Origin: Trichoderma breve
Taxonomy: Eukaryota > Ascomycota > Sordariomycetes > Hypocreales > Hypocreaceae
Assembly: GCF_028502605.1 (NCBI RefSeq)
Contig: NW_026611593.1
Span: 2,356,001 to 2,420,000, forward strand
DNA length: 64,000 nt
Reading direction: 5' to 3'
The notes below the pieces were generated by a model. It did not search any database, was not told the origin of the DNA, and worked only from the letters and a program-made list of their open reading frames with translations. This document shows positions 1 through 12,334 of the stretch, in pieces (positions within the stretch are counted from its first letter, which is position 1; every line of letters starts with the position of its first letter). Both the position numbers and the translations under genes were made by a program.

Positions 1-386
1 CAAACCATGACGAAGACGGCTTTAAAATCGACTTGAGAGTATTTGGCATACAGATCATACCTAGTCATCTATACAGTATTCCCTGGAAAATTTAAACCGC
101 AGTTTTCTTTTTTGCACTAATCGTGAGGGGCCCTTCGCCTGGATCTGTAACTAGATGTAGGTTCAATATCCCTAACGCAGCCCGGCCCGGTGGTAGGAAT
201 TCGGCATTTGCCCTGGCCGGCAGCTAAATCCCCACGGTTCCTTTGCAATTAGATACACTTTTCGCGATCAATCCGGCCGTAATAAATTCCACTAACCATA
301 TCTGTGGACCAAATCTCTCATAACGTCAAGGACCCTGTTAAGCTTATTAGCCGCCAAACTAGACAGTAGGCTGGGAATACATAGCC
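1..386. other. Intergenic, left edge
   Basis: No supportable gene. This is the 3' side of the fructosamine-kinase-like gene, whose stop lies at 387-389. Nothing notable is visible apart from ordinary AT-rich sequence. Confidence 0.6.
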
Positions 387-1508
387 TCACTGTGTGCGAA
401 GTGTCTCGTTATCAACAAAAAGCGCTGATACATGGGTGTCAAACCTCCTAGCTTGATATCAGCTACGTATATCAGGAAGAAGGAAAAGAGTTTCTGAGTG
501 TCTCACAGCCTATAGAGGTCTAGGCGGCCTTCAAAATCTTCTTCCGGCGGCGAAATCTGGGTGAATGTGCTGTAGGCAGCAACGTACTCATCCCCAAACC
601 TATTGCAAGCCGGTCGCCACTGGCCAAACTCATCTATTCAAGTTATTTAGCATGGGTAACCGCAAGTGTTTCGTAGGGGGACGTACATTCGTTGTGCGCA
701 AAGAAGCAGCACGCATCAAAGACAAGAGGCTGGTCGCCGTCGGCATCAATCCCTGCATTTGCGTACCAAAGGTCTCCATGAATAAGTGAGGGCTTCACTA
801 CTCGACCGTCACTCTCGAGAGGCCTCAGGAGCCTCGGGATGACCTTTTCGAACAGAGCATGGGAGAGGACATCGAGCTCCTCACTAGGACCTTTCCTTTC
901 AATCTCCAGGTCAAGCGCCTGTCTCATGGACTTGGCGAAGAATGCCTCCCAGCTATCTTCCCATGCCACAAACTGAGGTAGGTTTCCCGCGTAGGTGGTG
1001 ATGTGGAATCCGAACTTGCCAGTAGGCGATTCGCTTTTCTGGTGCAGTGCTGACAGAAAAGCGGCAAATTTGTAAGGGTCAGGCATATCGTCAGTCATTT
1101 CTCGAAACTCGCAGAGGAAGAAGTGGGTGTCTGCGATCGTCTCGTAGGTGCCGCAAGCGATGGGCCTTGGGACAAATTCAGGCAGGACGCTGTGCATCGC
1201 GCTCATTGAGTGAAATTCACCCTTGGTCATATTCATGCCTAGTTCTTTCGAAATGACCTTGACGAAGAAGGACTGCGGTGTACCATCGCGGAGCCGAACA
1301 TCGACGCGACCTGTCTGCGCCCAGAAGCTTACGCCGTGGCTCTCGGTGGATGTGACCTTGCATCCTTCCGGCAGTTCTTGGGAGGCAGTCAATATGAAGA
1401 CGATCTTGTGAGTTCGCCCAGGGCTTGTGGCTTACCCCTCAACAAGGCTGGGTCTATTTTGGTATTTCCCGCCCCGAATTCAAGGCCATCTGCGCCGTTG
1501 TAGTTCAT
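387..1508 (-). CDS. Fructosamine/ketosamine-3-kinase-like protein, four exons
   Basis: Predicted 316-aa kinase of the fructosamine-3-kinase (aminoglycoside phosphotransferase-like) family, which phosphorylates ketosamine adducts on glycated proteins; cytosolic. Exons read as 1436..1508, 687..1376, 507..633 and 387..447, with introns of 59, 53 and 59 bp and GTAAGC, GTACGT and GTGAGA donors; all phases close. ATG at 1506-1508 gives an N-terminus ending in DPALLRELPEG, which resembles other fungal members. Visible motifs are the catalytic-loop HGDLWYAN, then VFDACCFFAHNEYEFGQWR across intron 2, and YRLRFDTHVSALF across intron 3. The protein stops soon after this last block, a few residues earlier than I would expect for the family. 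The 5' intergenic side faces an unrelated deaminase gene. The kinase fold is firm; the ketosamine substrate is family inference. Confidence 0.85.
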
Positions 1509-2036
1509 TTCCTGTGTCAAAGAATGTGCGGAATCTGTTCAGCGTCCTGCTGGTTGGAGATCATCCGGTTCTCGGAGACGCAGGGTTTATTTATAGGCGG
1601 CGTTTCTGGATGCCCCTACCATCATGGTGGCCAATTGCAGGCGAGTGATTCGAGTCTTACCGAAACCACCCAACAGACCACAAGACACGACCTCAAAGGA
1701 GAACGCCACGGAACGACGTATAAACGCCGATTCTCGCAGCTAACAGTACACAATACCCACTGCCGCGAATCTTTATCAATTCTAAGTTGCTATTTTATTT
1801 TGTCAGACGGTGGTGAGAAGCACACTAGGCGGTGTCAACCAATTGATGAGAGTTATCTAAGGAGAAAGAGCTTATTGAGAGATGCACCGAGGCTGCAGCT
1901 CGTTCTGCGACATCTTTATGTCTCTATGCCAATTTCATCTCTAGATAACAATAAGAGGGTCAAAATAAACTCGAGCTGAGTGACCATCCGGGCCGTCTGG
2001 GCGTTCCCGCAACCTTGATCTTTTTCTTCTTCGTCT
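1509..2036. other. Intergenic between two minus-strand genes
   Basis: Holds the promoter side of the fructosamine-kinase-like gene and the 3' side of the deaminase. A plus-strand ORF through 1425-1979 overlaps the kinase first exon in antisense, has no ATG at its start and resembles nothing; it is not called. Confidence 0.5.
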
Positions 2037-2570
2037 TCAGTGCCCAGTCATTGAGACCTTGGTGATTCTGTCACGCCAGTGTTCAACGGGGAACACAACC
2101 TTGACACCGTTTGCCTCCAGCCTTTCCTGCCCGTCATTGTGCGCGATAAACGTCCCTGGCTCCTTGATCCCCACGTAGACAGTCTTGATGGCGCTCTTAA
2201 GTCTCAAGATCCTAGTCACGCAGGTCATGTTGCCGCTAAGCCTCTCGTTGCATGGCTCCATGGTCGTGTACAGCGCCGTGTTGGCCGGAAGGACCTCATG
2301 AATGCGTTCCTCAGAGAGGTTGTGTTTGTCGGCGATCTTGATAAAACAACACTGCTCTGCGTGTGTGGTGCCTGGATCTCCCTTGTAATCTCGCGGATAT
2401 TCAAGCGAGTATCCTGTCGATAGGACCTTTCCCTTGGCGGCGTCGACAAGTACGGCTCCAACGCAGAATTTGTTGGCAGCTGGCGGTGATTTTTGTGCCT
2501 GAATGAGAGCTAACTCCATGAAAGCCTCGTGGTCCCCAACCGCAAAGGTTGGATTCGTCTGTGTATCCAT
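2037..2570 (-). CDS. CMP/dCMP-type deaminase, RIB2 DRAP-deaminase-like
   Basis: Single-exon 177-aa protein of the zinc cytidine/deoxycytidylate deaminase superfamily. The zinc site is visible as HAEQ (His ligand and catalytic Glu) and EPCNERLSGNMTC (two Cys ligands). The block around RLSGN..CV.RI followed by VYVGIKEPGTFI is characteristic of the deaminase part of fungal Rib2, which deaminates the ribitylated pyrimidine intermediate of riboflavin biosynthesis. Start chosen at the first in-frame ATG (2568-2570); the frame is open further upstream but has no ATG. Yeast Rib2 also carries a pseudouridine-synthase domain that is absent here, so this is either a stand-alone DRAP deaminase or a related paralogue with another substrate. 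The reaction is family inference. Confidence 0.85.
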   Translation of the reverse strand: MDTQTNPTFAVGDHEAFMELALIQAQKSPPAANKFCVGAVLVDAAKGKVLSTGYSLEYPRDYKGDPGTTHAEQCCFIKIADKHNLSEERIHEVLPANTALYTTMEPCNERLSGNMTCVTRILRLKSAIKTVYVGIKEPGTFIAHNDGQERLEANGVKVVFPVEHWRDRITKVSMTGH

Positions 2571-3050
2571 CGTAAATGGCTCTCTGAAATCATACACAAT
2601 GCTTGGGCAATCTCTCTTATAAACCAAATCAACACAGCATCGTCAAGAAAGGGCAAAGAAGGTACAGGTCAATGGGGGTGTTCTTGAAGTATTGGGTGCG
2701 CGATTTTTTAGGGTAACACATGCCGTTGTTTTTCCCGAGCCTGTGCGACAGGGTTGAAGCAATCACACTGCTAATTGGTGGTTCGAAGCGGGAGGGAGGG
2801 CTGACACTCATCACCTGCTAGGTGCTTCGGTCGCGAGGTGGTTGAGCACCACCAAGAGTCTCTCCTGAAACAACTCCATTATATGCACTTTGAAGGGACA
2901 GACCATCGTGCCGACGTCACCTTGAATGAGTCTGGGCAACCGAGATTGGCGCCCCAGGCACTGAGTTCTGCGGACTACAATGGTTAACTTTCACCTCCTT
3001 AGCCTCCTGGGAACATAACTTGAATCCTACCAGATCGCTGACTGTACTAG
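2571..3050. other. Intergenic; probable first exon and intron of the next NLR
   Basis: A strong branch point and acceptor (GCTGAC then TACTAG, ending 3050) directly precede the open frame of the lipase-NACHT-WD40 gene, so its first coding exon and first intron should lie here. I could not fix the donor: ATG codons near 2926 and 2970 are candidates, but no good GTRNGT follows either. Confidence 0.4.
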
Positions 3051-6000
3051 TTCTTTCGAAAGGAGCGGCGCACAAAGCCCGACCTACATCCCGACAGCCC
3101 CTCAAGTAGTCGCGACTCGCGCAAGAGCTCGAAGAGTCTGCTTCCTCTATCAGAAATCCTACCCAGGACGTCAACCACCTCGAGCGATCAAGCGGAGGGC
3201 GTAAAGGGCCCGCTTGGACTGAGCCTCCTCTATTCCCCGACGGCGCCGGAGATCGACTTCATCTTCGTCCATGGCCTAGGCGGCAATTCTGGGAAAACAT
3301 GGAGCAAGTCGTCCCTGCAGTCTCATTTTTGGCCAAAGGAGTGGCTCTCCAAAGACCCTGCATTCAAGAATGTCCGCATCCATAGCTATGGGTACGATTC
3401 GTATTACTTAAAGGGCAAGGAGGACTGTTTGAACGTACACCACATCGGCAAGTCATTCCTAGGCGCGATCAGCAATTCGCCATGCATCGCCAATTCCGGG
3501 ACACATATCGTTGTTATTGGCCACAGCATGGGTGGCTTAGTGATGAAGAAAGCATATATCCTTGCGAAACAAGACGCAGTGCACAAGGCGCTGGCTGGGC
3601 GATTCGCCGCACTCTATTTCCTGGCCACGCCGCATCGAGGTGCCGACTCGGCAAAGATGCTGAAGAACCTCCTCAGGGTTGCGTACGACCGCGCTTATAT
3701 TGGCGATCTAGAACCGAACTCTGGGGCCGTTCAAGTCATCAATGACGAATTCCGGCATTTTTCGGCCGGCCTTGAGCTTTGGTCGTTCTACGAAACGCAG
3801 AATATGAAACGGTTTAGCTCACTCATCGTCAATCCCGAGTCGGCCGTTCTCGGGTACCGTGAAGAGAAGCAGATACCTATGACTGCTGACCACCGCTCGA
3901 TATGCAAGTTTGATACACCCGAAGACTCCAACTACGTCCTCCTACGAAACGCGCTCGCCTCTACTGTCAGCAAAATTTCCACGGCAATTCCGGAGCTGAA
4001 GCTGAAGCAAAGGCGTGAAAAGATCAAAACCCTCAAGAAGTACCTGGGAGTTGCCGACGTCTTGGACGATGACCTTGCAAACGTCTGCGAAGCTCGGATG
4101 CACGGGTCGTGTGAATGGATTTCAGCCAAGGCCAGTTACGTCAAATGGAGAGATGGGGAATCCGGAAATGGCAGGACGCTATGGGCCAAGGGCAAGCCAG
4201 CAACCGGAAAGTCTGTACTCGCTGGCTATGTCATCGATCAGCTCAAGGAGTCCGGCCAGGCATGCAGCTACTTTTTCTTCAAACATGGAGACAAGTCGAA
4301 GTCCAACCTAGGTCGTTGTCTACGATCTCTAGCTTTTCAGATGGCTAGCTCCAATGCCGAAGCCACTGAGGTCATCCTAGAGATGCAGGTGGATGGTGTT
4401 TGCTCAGATCGCGTCGACGAACGTACCCTCTGGAGAATCCTCTTCCTTTCTGGCATTTTCAGGGCCACAATGACTCGGCATTACTGGGTCATCGATGCCC
4501 TGGACGAGTGTTCCAATTCTTCAGTCCTTATTCATGCCATTGTTTCCAACATGGACGAATCTATACCCTTGAGAATTCTCGTCACAAGTCGGGATACGGT
4601 CGATCTGGACCAAGATTTCTCGGTCATTCCACCCAACCTAGTCCAGACTTTGCCAATCTCGACAACGGACACAAAATCAGATCTCAGGCTTTTGGTGGAA
4701 GGGAGGACCCAGGCCTTAGAGGTCGTGGGACCTGACGATCGAGGTACATTAGTCGAGAAGATTCTAGACAAATCTAAAGGCTCCTTCTTGTGGACAATCT
4801 TGGTGCTTGAGGAACTCCTACGCTGCCATAGCAGAAAGGAAATTCACCAGGTTCTTGAAGATGTGCCGAGAGGCATGGAGTCACTATACAAGCGGATTTT
4901 AGACTACATGTCGCAGGCCGCTCGTGGAAAGGAGCTGGCCAAAACCATTCTCATGTGGGTAGCATGCGCGGTTCGACCTATGACAATCAGCGAGTTAGAC
5001 GGTGCTCTGACTCTAGACTTCCACGACTCATTCCCAAGATTAGCAGAAAGCATCGCCGCACTCTGTGGTCAACTAGTGGTCGTGGATAAATATGGGAGAG
5101 TTAATATGGTGCATGAAACTGCCAGAGAATTCCTTGTAGCCGGCGGACTTGAGTCCGAGTTCTTCATCGAGAAAACTAAGGCGCACACACGGATGGCTCA
5201 GGTGTGCCTCAATTACCTTGTCGGGGAGGAAATGAAGCCTCCGAGGAACAGTCGACGCCGTTCTTTGGCAAATGTACTAGCAACAAGACTAAATTTCGCC
5301 GCCTATGCATACACAGCGTACTCATATCATCTCTCGAGGGCTGATCCATTGGAGGCAGGGACGTTCCAGCTTGTCGTGCAGTTCCTGAGATCCAACGTCC
5401 TCACTTGGATCGAAACGATTGCCGACTCTCAGAACCTCAATGACCTGATCCGCGCCTCAAAACATCTTAAAACCTACGTTAATGCGTGTGCCGTTGAGCG
5501 TTCACCACTAGACCCTCGGATACGAGCGCTCCGACAGTGGACCACAGACCTTGCCCGGATACCTGCCATGTTCGCTAACGCCCTCATGGTATCACCTTCA
5601 GCAATATACGCGTCGATACCCCCTTTCTGTCCCACCGAGTCTATGGTATACAACACCGGGGGCTCAGGCCGGAGGTTCGCAGTGCTTGGCGCGCCTAACA
5701 AGCAATGGGATGATAGGCTGCTGTGCATCGATTTCCGTCAGGGTCAACCAAGGGCGTTGAGTTCTGGAGACGAATTCCTGGCCGTCGGTCTCAGTTCAGG
5801 AACCGTCGTATTGTACTACGCCACATCCTACCAGGAGTACAAAGCCTTTGAGCACGGTGAAGCTGTCAATTTCATTTCTTTCAAGGCCAAAAGCGACCTC
5901 GTGGCGACTTGTGGTATGAGGATGGCCAAGGTCTGGGACATCAGCAGTGGGCAAGTAGTGCACAGCCTTGCGAGCCCTACGCGTCCGCTGGGGATGGAAT

Positions 6001-7907
6001 TCTATGGAGAGACGCTTTTAATTGCGAGCCGCAACAACTACGTCGCGACTTGGAATTTGAGACACGACGCCCGGCCGGAGTTGGCGCGGAAGCCATGGAG
6101 CGATACCGATATACTAGAGACGAACCGAACGCCTCCGTGTGGGACACCATGCGCACTGACTCTCTCTACCAGCCACGGAATGCTTGCTGTCGCCTACAAT
6201 GGCCAACCCATTACGTTATGGGACATGGAAGAGGACGCCTACGCTGGTAGCTGTGGCAAGAAACTCTCTAGTGGAGAGACCAGCACGCATGTCGTCGTCG
6301 CGCTTGCTTTCAACCCCAACCCTGACGTTAGCCTTCTCGCAGTTGCATACCTCGATGGTGATCTTGCCCTCCTTAACCCCTTTACCAATCAGCAGCTGGA
6401 GTGTTTTCGTGCCAACTGCCAAACCCTCGCCCCAAGCCCCAATGGGCGTCTCCTCGCAGCGGGTGGTGCAAATGGGATTATCCACGTTTACGAATTTGAT
6501 ACGTTCAAGCTCCTCTATCGGGTCAAGTCATCCAACTCGTATATCAAGCAGCTTGCCTTTACCAGAGACAGTATGCTTCTTGCCGACATACGAGGCGCCC
6601 AGTGCACTGTTTGGGAACCTGAAGCTCTGTTGCGGGAGTCCCTGAGCGATGACAGCAGCGGATCTAATTCCACCACAGTGGTCGAGACGGTTTCCGTGGA
6701 AGCTAAAACGAAGATTACCGCCATGGTGGTCCATCACACGTCCGAAGTTGTCTTTTGCGGAAAGGATGATGGATCAGTGGTACTGTACGAGCGAAAAACA
6801 GCAGCGAGCTTGGGGACTCTCTACAGCCACAAGTCACCAGTCCGCCTGTTGGTCTGGATTGAACGGAGAGATGCCCTGCTTAGTGTCGATGCCTCCAACA
6901 GGATCTTCCTACACAGAATCAAGAAGTCAGCAGACAAAGGTTGGCTCAGCGATCAGATGGTACTCTTCAAGTCCCGCCTCGACTCCGAGAAGGCAATCAT
7001 AGATGTGCTAGTAGGAGAAATGGCAGCGAAGTTTCTGGTATCGACTCGCGAGTCTGATTATCTGTTCAACTTAGACAGTGGTAACTATGAGAGAGAGCGG
7101 ACATATCCACAAACACCAGGAATCCGCAAATGGCTTCCTCATCCAGAATCCTCTCTACATTTGGTTTGTGTCGACAACGTCAAAGTCTGCGCCTACTGCT
7201 GGAGTGACTGGTCTAAAGTTTTGTCTATTGCATTGCCATTTGACAACGATACGGCAGAGCTCAAAAGCGCGATCCTCTATTCGCTCGGCCAAAAACAAAG
7301 AATCATGCTCAACTTGTTACATCCAAACAGCTTCATCAAGACCAACAGGATTGAAATAATTGACGCAGACTGCCTCGCCGTCGGAAACAACGATAGAAGC
7401 TCGCTAGGGAAGGAATTGGATGTTGTGGCGGCGTTGGATCAACTTGCCACGGATGAAAACAGGCAGGATATGGTCATGACAACGAGTCCAGCCGCTCCGC
7501 TTCGTTCACGGATAACAACATTCGAACTAGACGCTATCCATATCATCGGAATTGACGAATCGAGGAAACTCGTATTCTTGAACCGGTCTTTTTGGGTGTG
7601 CTCTGTTGATCTCGGCGAGAGCGGGTTAGAGATCGCGCAACGCAAAGATTCCCCAACGATCGAGGTCTTTGAGCACTTTTTCGTCCCATACCATTGGCTC
7701 GCCGGGAAGAGGGACATTGCTTGTGCTTTGACAAAAGGAGATATTATGTTAACACGGAGTGGCGACCTGGCGGTGATTAGGGGCGGCCTTGACCATGCTG
7801 AGAGAGTGAGTACATGTATAGAATAAGAGGCTAAACCAGAGGGATATATACAGGTATACGCGGAAGAAAGACCCTTGAGGCACTCATGGCTAACCCATCG
7901 AGACTAG
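3051..7907 (+). CDS. STAND/NLR: alpha/beta-hydrolase (SesB-like) - NACHT - WD40
   Basis: At least 1,601 residues; exon 3051..7805, intron 7806..7853 (GTGAGT, CTAAAC branch, CAG), last exon 7854..7907. The frame is open upstream of 3429 and contains FIFVHGLGGNSGKTWSK and the nucleophile elbow GHSMGGLVMKKAY near 3520-3560, so the N-terminal module is a lipase/esterase-like domain of the SesB type found on fungal NLRs. NACHT follows: P-loop GKPATGKSVLAG (about 4192-4227) and Walker B VIDALDEC (about 4489-4512), then a winged-helix-like segment with VHETAREFLV. The C-terminal half (about 5700-7800) is degenerate WD40-type beta-propeller. Such proteins act as intracellular receptors in heterokaryon incompatibility or programmed cell death; the hydrolase is the presumed effector. 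The first coding exon is unresolved (acceptor ends at 3050). No internal stops were seen. Confidence 0.88.
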
Positions 7908-8512
7908 TCCTCCTCATTCAAGAAGGAAAAGACACTCCCATAGAGAGGACATATTAACTGCTATAACAGGATAAGGCTATACTTTACTAGCCAGCTACCA
8001 CGGCATAAGGTCTCGGGAGTAATTTGCACCAGAGAAAATACAAAGACCTAGCCGTCTTGTGACACATGACACATAAAGTGAGGCAACTCGTGCAACCTAG
8101 GCCGATCCATGAATTAAACCCCTCTTGTGCCGCTGCAGTATTCCGTAGCCATGACTATAGTCATTTTTTTTCTAGTCTATATTCCACAGCGTGATAAGGA
8201 TCTTTTATCAACCTATGAGCTGCAAAGCCTTGCACGAGCTGAAAGTTTGAAGAAGAGCAGGAACTCAGAAACCTCATCATCGCGATAATAATTGCTGCTG
8301 TCCTACTGCAGGTGGTCGCCAACAAAGCATCAGCCATTCCTTGGCATGGCAGACTAGGCTGAATGACATAATATAATAGGGAGGGAGGTAGTCGAAACTG
8401 AGGTCAGAACCATGACAGTCCGAAGAGCACGGCACTGATTTATTAATGTCTTTTGTCAATCAAATCACTTCAAAGTGTTTGGACCCGTTCTAATTGTTTC
8501 CATTCTTGCACC
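7908..8512. other. Intergenic
   Basis: Between the NLR stop and the ATG of the decayed membrane-protein gene. No gene or repeat recognised. Confidence 0.5.
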
Positions 8513-10612
8513 ATGGCGTCTAGTTACGACGTATTACCCCAAGATGGAGAAGCTACTGGTTTTCAAGGAGCCATCAACAAGCACCAGGTGCAATTGGACG
8601 AGCCTGAAGCTCAAAAAACGACTGGTGTATGGCGCATTCATTGGCGGTCTCCGACATCGATGATCGGCTTGTTCATATGGGCTACTGGCGCCGCTGTTGC
8701 TCACCACTATACTATGATAGTATAGACGGCTCAGAAGTTGTCATTGTACAAGAGGAATGGACTCTGGAAGCTGTGCGCAATAGCCAAGAATGGAAACTGC
8801 GATTCGGGGCGGGACTCGCATTCCCGGCCAAGGCCATGTTCGCCGCCTCTGCCATTGTTGCTTATGTACAGCGAGCTTGGCTCACGGCTAGAAACAAGGC
8901 TGTTACGGTTGCTGGCCTAGATGCAAAGTTTTCAGCAGCTCAGAGTCCGCTGAGCTTCTTTAGCGTGGACTTTTTGCGTAAATCTAAAGCTGGAGCTATC
9001 ATGGCCCTTCTCGTATGGTAAGTCTATCTCCATCTCTCTATGTTCTTTCCATCTCCCGTATTATAAATGGATGAAGACGGCTGATGCATAGCACAGGTGC
9101 ATTCCACTTGCAGCCGTCATCACTCCTGGTACGCTCGTGGTGGTACCTACAACTCTATCAACCTCCAAGTCTTTTCCCGTTCCTGTCGTCAATTTCTATC
9201 GGGTTCAGCCTCTTTACGACTATGAGTCTAGTGTCGTTGGATATGATGGTCAATCAACTAGTAATGGAGTCACCCCATACCTATCGCGTCTTGTTTCGTC
9301 AACAGCCACCTCATCACAAATCATGCCTATGAATATTGGCCTTGCTAACACGACATATAATTTGACCTTCCATGGCCCGTCTTTCCGCTGCAGAGAGCCA
9401 TCTCCAATAATAGCAGAAGCTATTTATATGACTCTCAATGCTACATGGGTTACATGGCCTAGCTAGCATTCACACCGCCTATGCCAATACTGTCCAGAAT
9501 ACATGTAGCCGATTCAAATAAAACACCACTCCGAAAACATTGGAAGGAATTTCTAGCTTTCGTATTTTCGTGTATTGCACAGCCGGCTATGTCGCACAGT
9601 AGCCTTCCAAAATTCGATTCTCTGCCTCTCTGTGAGGGTATCGTGGGTTCATATGATAATGGTAAATATAGAGTTCCTCTGCAAAATGTATCATCCCTGA
9701 ATACTGGAGAATATGACCATGGCAGGCTCTGGGTCTCGGCTCGAAACATAATGTATGATTGTGTTTTAACCGACACCGAATACAACACGCGCTTCTTCTA
9801 CTCTACGTCCGAGCAAGCGCAGCGTATTGATCCCGAATACAGCTTCAAGTGGACTGAAGAAGATGTATATGGCAGTTATTTCACCCTTGCCGATGCACTT
9901 GCAAATCTGCTCGGAGGAGCTGTGCGCGTCATTGGAAAGGGTATCATGGCATTCAAAACACACGTTACAGACACAGCCATCTTTGGCGCTCTCAATGCTG
10001 AGTTAACGAACAATACTAGTTCTGGCCTTTTGCCCAAATCACTAGCACAGGATTCAAGAGCTTTGGCCCGGAACAAGACTGTGGGCGAGCTCATAGAGGA
10101 GCTTTCGCGAAACATCACGTTGAGTGTGTTCAGTCTCGATCAGATGCTGTAAGTAAAGAGGCAACTCTGCAGAAGTTATGACACAATGGGCACCTGACAA
10201 GATATGTAACCGCCGCAGAATGTATAACGACACAATGGTTAGAATTTCCTCCGATGTGAATGTCTACTCATATAACCGAAGAGTTCTCATCATCACATAT
10301 GCCGTCGTCTTTCTGGTCACGTTGATCGCGTTGCTCATCGGAGGCGCTGCTTATTTCAAAAACGGCGTCAGCCACCAATTGTCCTTTTCAACATTCATGT
10401 CAACAACGAGAAACTATCGCTTAGACGAGTTAACAGCAGGAAGCTCCATGGGTGCCATGCCGCTAAGGGATTCTATCAAGTCGACAAAACTTCAATTTGG
10501 GTTCCTGCGAAATGCTGATGAAGAGGCCGACCGAGAGGAAGCAATGCGAAGAGTGGGATTTGGGCTCTCCGATCAGATTGTGCCGCTGCAAAAAGGCGTT
10601 CCTTATTATTAG
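8513..10612 (+). pseudogene. Decayed fungal multi-pass membrane protein gene
   Basis: Matches the general layout of a fungal membrane-protein family of unknown function: a hydrophobic segment (GLFIWATGAAVAHHY), a conserved WEMLRK-like block (here FSVDFLRKSKAG), an extracellular glycosylation-rich domain and a last helix (RVLIITYAVVFLVTLIALLIGG). ATG at 8513. Introns are clear at 9018..9096 (GTAAGT/CAG, phase closes as LLVWCIPLAAV) and 10153-to-10220 region (GTAAGT/CAG). The frame is broken at about 8707-8712, where AHHY shifts into YDSIDGSEV one frame over. It breaks again around 9450-9600, where family-like peptide continues across TAG and TAA stops and two frame changes. The second break could hide an intron, but the first is too tight for one. 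Function unknown. Confidence 0.65.
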
Positions 10613-11140
10613 AACATTTGTCTTGTTCGTAAATGACAAAGCTATAGCTAATAGTCTTACCTATGGCGTCAAAAGCGGCCGGTGCCTTTTTAAGGGCCTT
10701 GGATTCAAGGCTGAATACGAAGTAGTCATGACTCTATTGCCGTCAGCATTAGTGTGTAAGTTCGCATTGTGAATATGTAGCTTCAAATTTAACATAGGTT
10801 TTGCCGCAAGTCAAAAATAACTTTGAGGCATTTTCAGGTCTTGTTTCTGTGTAAATTATTAATAAATTCAACGCGAAGGATTCTTCCTTGCTTACCGAGT
10901 GACAGACCGCCAGACCTAACAACATAGTTCAGTGTGTTAAGGACGGAATTGGCAAGCTGTTGGTTGTATTGCATTACGCGTTCTGACAAGGCAGAGCGGA
11001 GTTGCACCTGTGACCCAAGGCAACCGTTCTGAAGGTCGTCAGAACACCGCCATCAAGACAAACATTTTAGTATAAAAACAGCCATTGTGTTCCCTAAGTG
11101 TGTTTCACCTTGATTCCATATCCATCTGCTTCCCACCAAG
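10613..11140. other. Intergenic; promoter of alpha/beta hydrolase
   Basis: No gene recognised. The right end holds the TATA box listed separately. Confidence 0.5.
11071..11078 (+). promoter_or_regulatory. TATA box of the alpha/beta-hydrolase gene
   Basis: TATAAAAA about 70 bp upstream of the ATG at 11141, with a short C/T-rich leader between. Confidence 0.55.
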
Positions 11141-12334
11141 ATGAACGCCCCTGCCTTGTTCAAAATGGTGTTACTATTCAATCCATTCTTTGGCTTTACC
11201 TCAGCCAACTACAGCACCGATGGCTTCTCCAATCCTGTCATTGGCCCATCGTCCGGCGGCGGCTCGACTTGCATTTCCGGCCATGTTGCGGTATCTGTTA
11301 ATACAACCGGCACAAAACTTCTGTATGAGGCACCTAAAGATCAGAGGGCCGTAACGGAGTCATTTGTCAAGTTGTTCCAGGCAGACGCAGCCTGGATCTC
11401 CGAAGTCATAGCTGGTGGACCTAGTGTTATATCCGGCCGTTATAATATTTTCGTCAAGCTCTGCCTACCAGCAGACCCGGACAAGTTGGCCCAGGTCAAA
11501 ACAGTGCAACTGTTGACACACGGAGCCACTCTCGACCACACTTACTGGGATATTGCCCCAGGCTACAGCTACGTCGACGAGGCTTCTGCAGCAGGATACG
11601 CCACGCTCTCCTACGACCAGTTGGGCGTGGGGAAGTCCGATCACCCAGATCCCATCCAGGTTGTGCAGGCAACTTCTCAGGTCGCCGTCACGCATGAGCT
11701 GGTTGGTCTGCTCCGGCAGGCCAAACTAGGCGGTTACAGTTTCGACAACGTCGTGGGCGTCGGGCACAGCGCGGGAAGTACGCTGACCCAGGGCATCACC
11801 ACGCAATATCCGCAGGACTTCGACGCCGTAGTCTTGTCTGGCACCAGCGCCAGTGCTGCCTCAGTCGCACTAACCGTCGCAGCCTTCAACTTCATTGAGG
11901 CAAATACAGACCCGGCACCCCAGTTCAAAAACTTGCCCGCGGGCTTCTTGACGCAGCAGTCGGCTACCGGTATCCAGTTTGCCTTCTACAGGTACCCAAA
12001 CTATGAGGAGGATGTGTTCAGAAAACAGGTTGCCAACAAGCAGACGAATACGCTGGGAGTCCTGCTCACGCTGGGAGGCATCGTTGCACCGTCAACAGAG
12101 TTCACTGGGCCAGTCCAGATTGTCAATGGTCAACATGATCTCGTCTTCTGCGGCGGCAACTGTCTCTACCCGACGGATCAAAACGTCGTGACTATGTCTA
12201 CATTCTATCCAGCCGCGTCGAAAGGAAGTCAAACGTATATCGCGGCGGGTGCTGGGCATGCCATTGCCGCCCACAAGAGTGGGCCAGATAGCTTCCAGAA
12301 GATGATCCAATTCTTAAAGACAAACAACCTGTGA
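11141..12334 (+). CDS. Alpha/beta-hydrolase family protein, probably secreted
   Basis: Single exon, 397 aa. N-terminal hydrophobic stretch (MVLLFNPFFGFTSA, residues about 9-22) is compatible with a signal peptide. The fold is shown by the oxyanion region LLTHGATLDHTYWD, the nucleophile elbow GHSAG (Ser about 209), an acid in NGQHD (Asp about 333) and the late histidine in GAGHAI (about 373), in the expected order. The protein resembles uncharacterised fungal serine hydrolases of the AB_hydrolase_6 type; the substrate cannot be told. The start codon is supported by the TATA box 70 bp upstream. It stands alone between gene-poor stretches and no pathway context is visible. Confidence 0.85.
   Translation: MNAPALFKMVLLFNPFFGFTSANYSTDGFSNPVIGPSSGGGSTCISGHVAVSVNTTGTKLLYEAPKDQRAVTESFVKLFQADAAWISEVIAGGPSVISGRYNIFVKLCLPADPDKLAQVKTVQLLTHGATLDHTYWDIAPGYSYVDEASAAGYATLSYDQLGVGKSDHPDPIQVVQATSQVAVTHELVGLLRQAKLGGYSFDNVVGVGHSAGSTLTQGITTQYPQDFDAVVLSGTSASAASVALTVAAFNFIEANTDPAPQFKNLPAGFLTQQSATGIQFAFYRYPNYEEDVFRKQVANKQTNTLGVLLTLGGIVAPSTEFTGPVQIVNGQHDLVFCGGNCLYPTDQNVVTMSTFYPAASKGSQTYIAAGAGHAIAAHKSGPDSFQKMIQFLKTNNL

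Noticed and set aside
1425..1979. Plus-strand ORF of about 184 codons
   Set aside because: It overlaps the first exon of the kinase gene in antisense, has no ATG at its start and has no family features.
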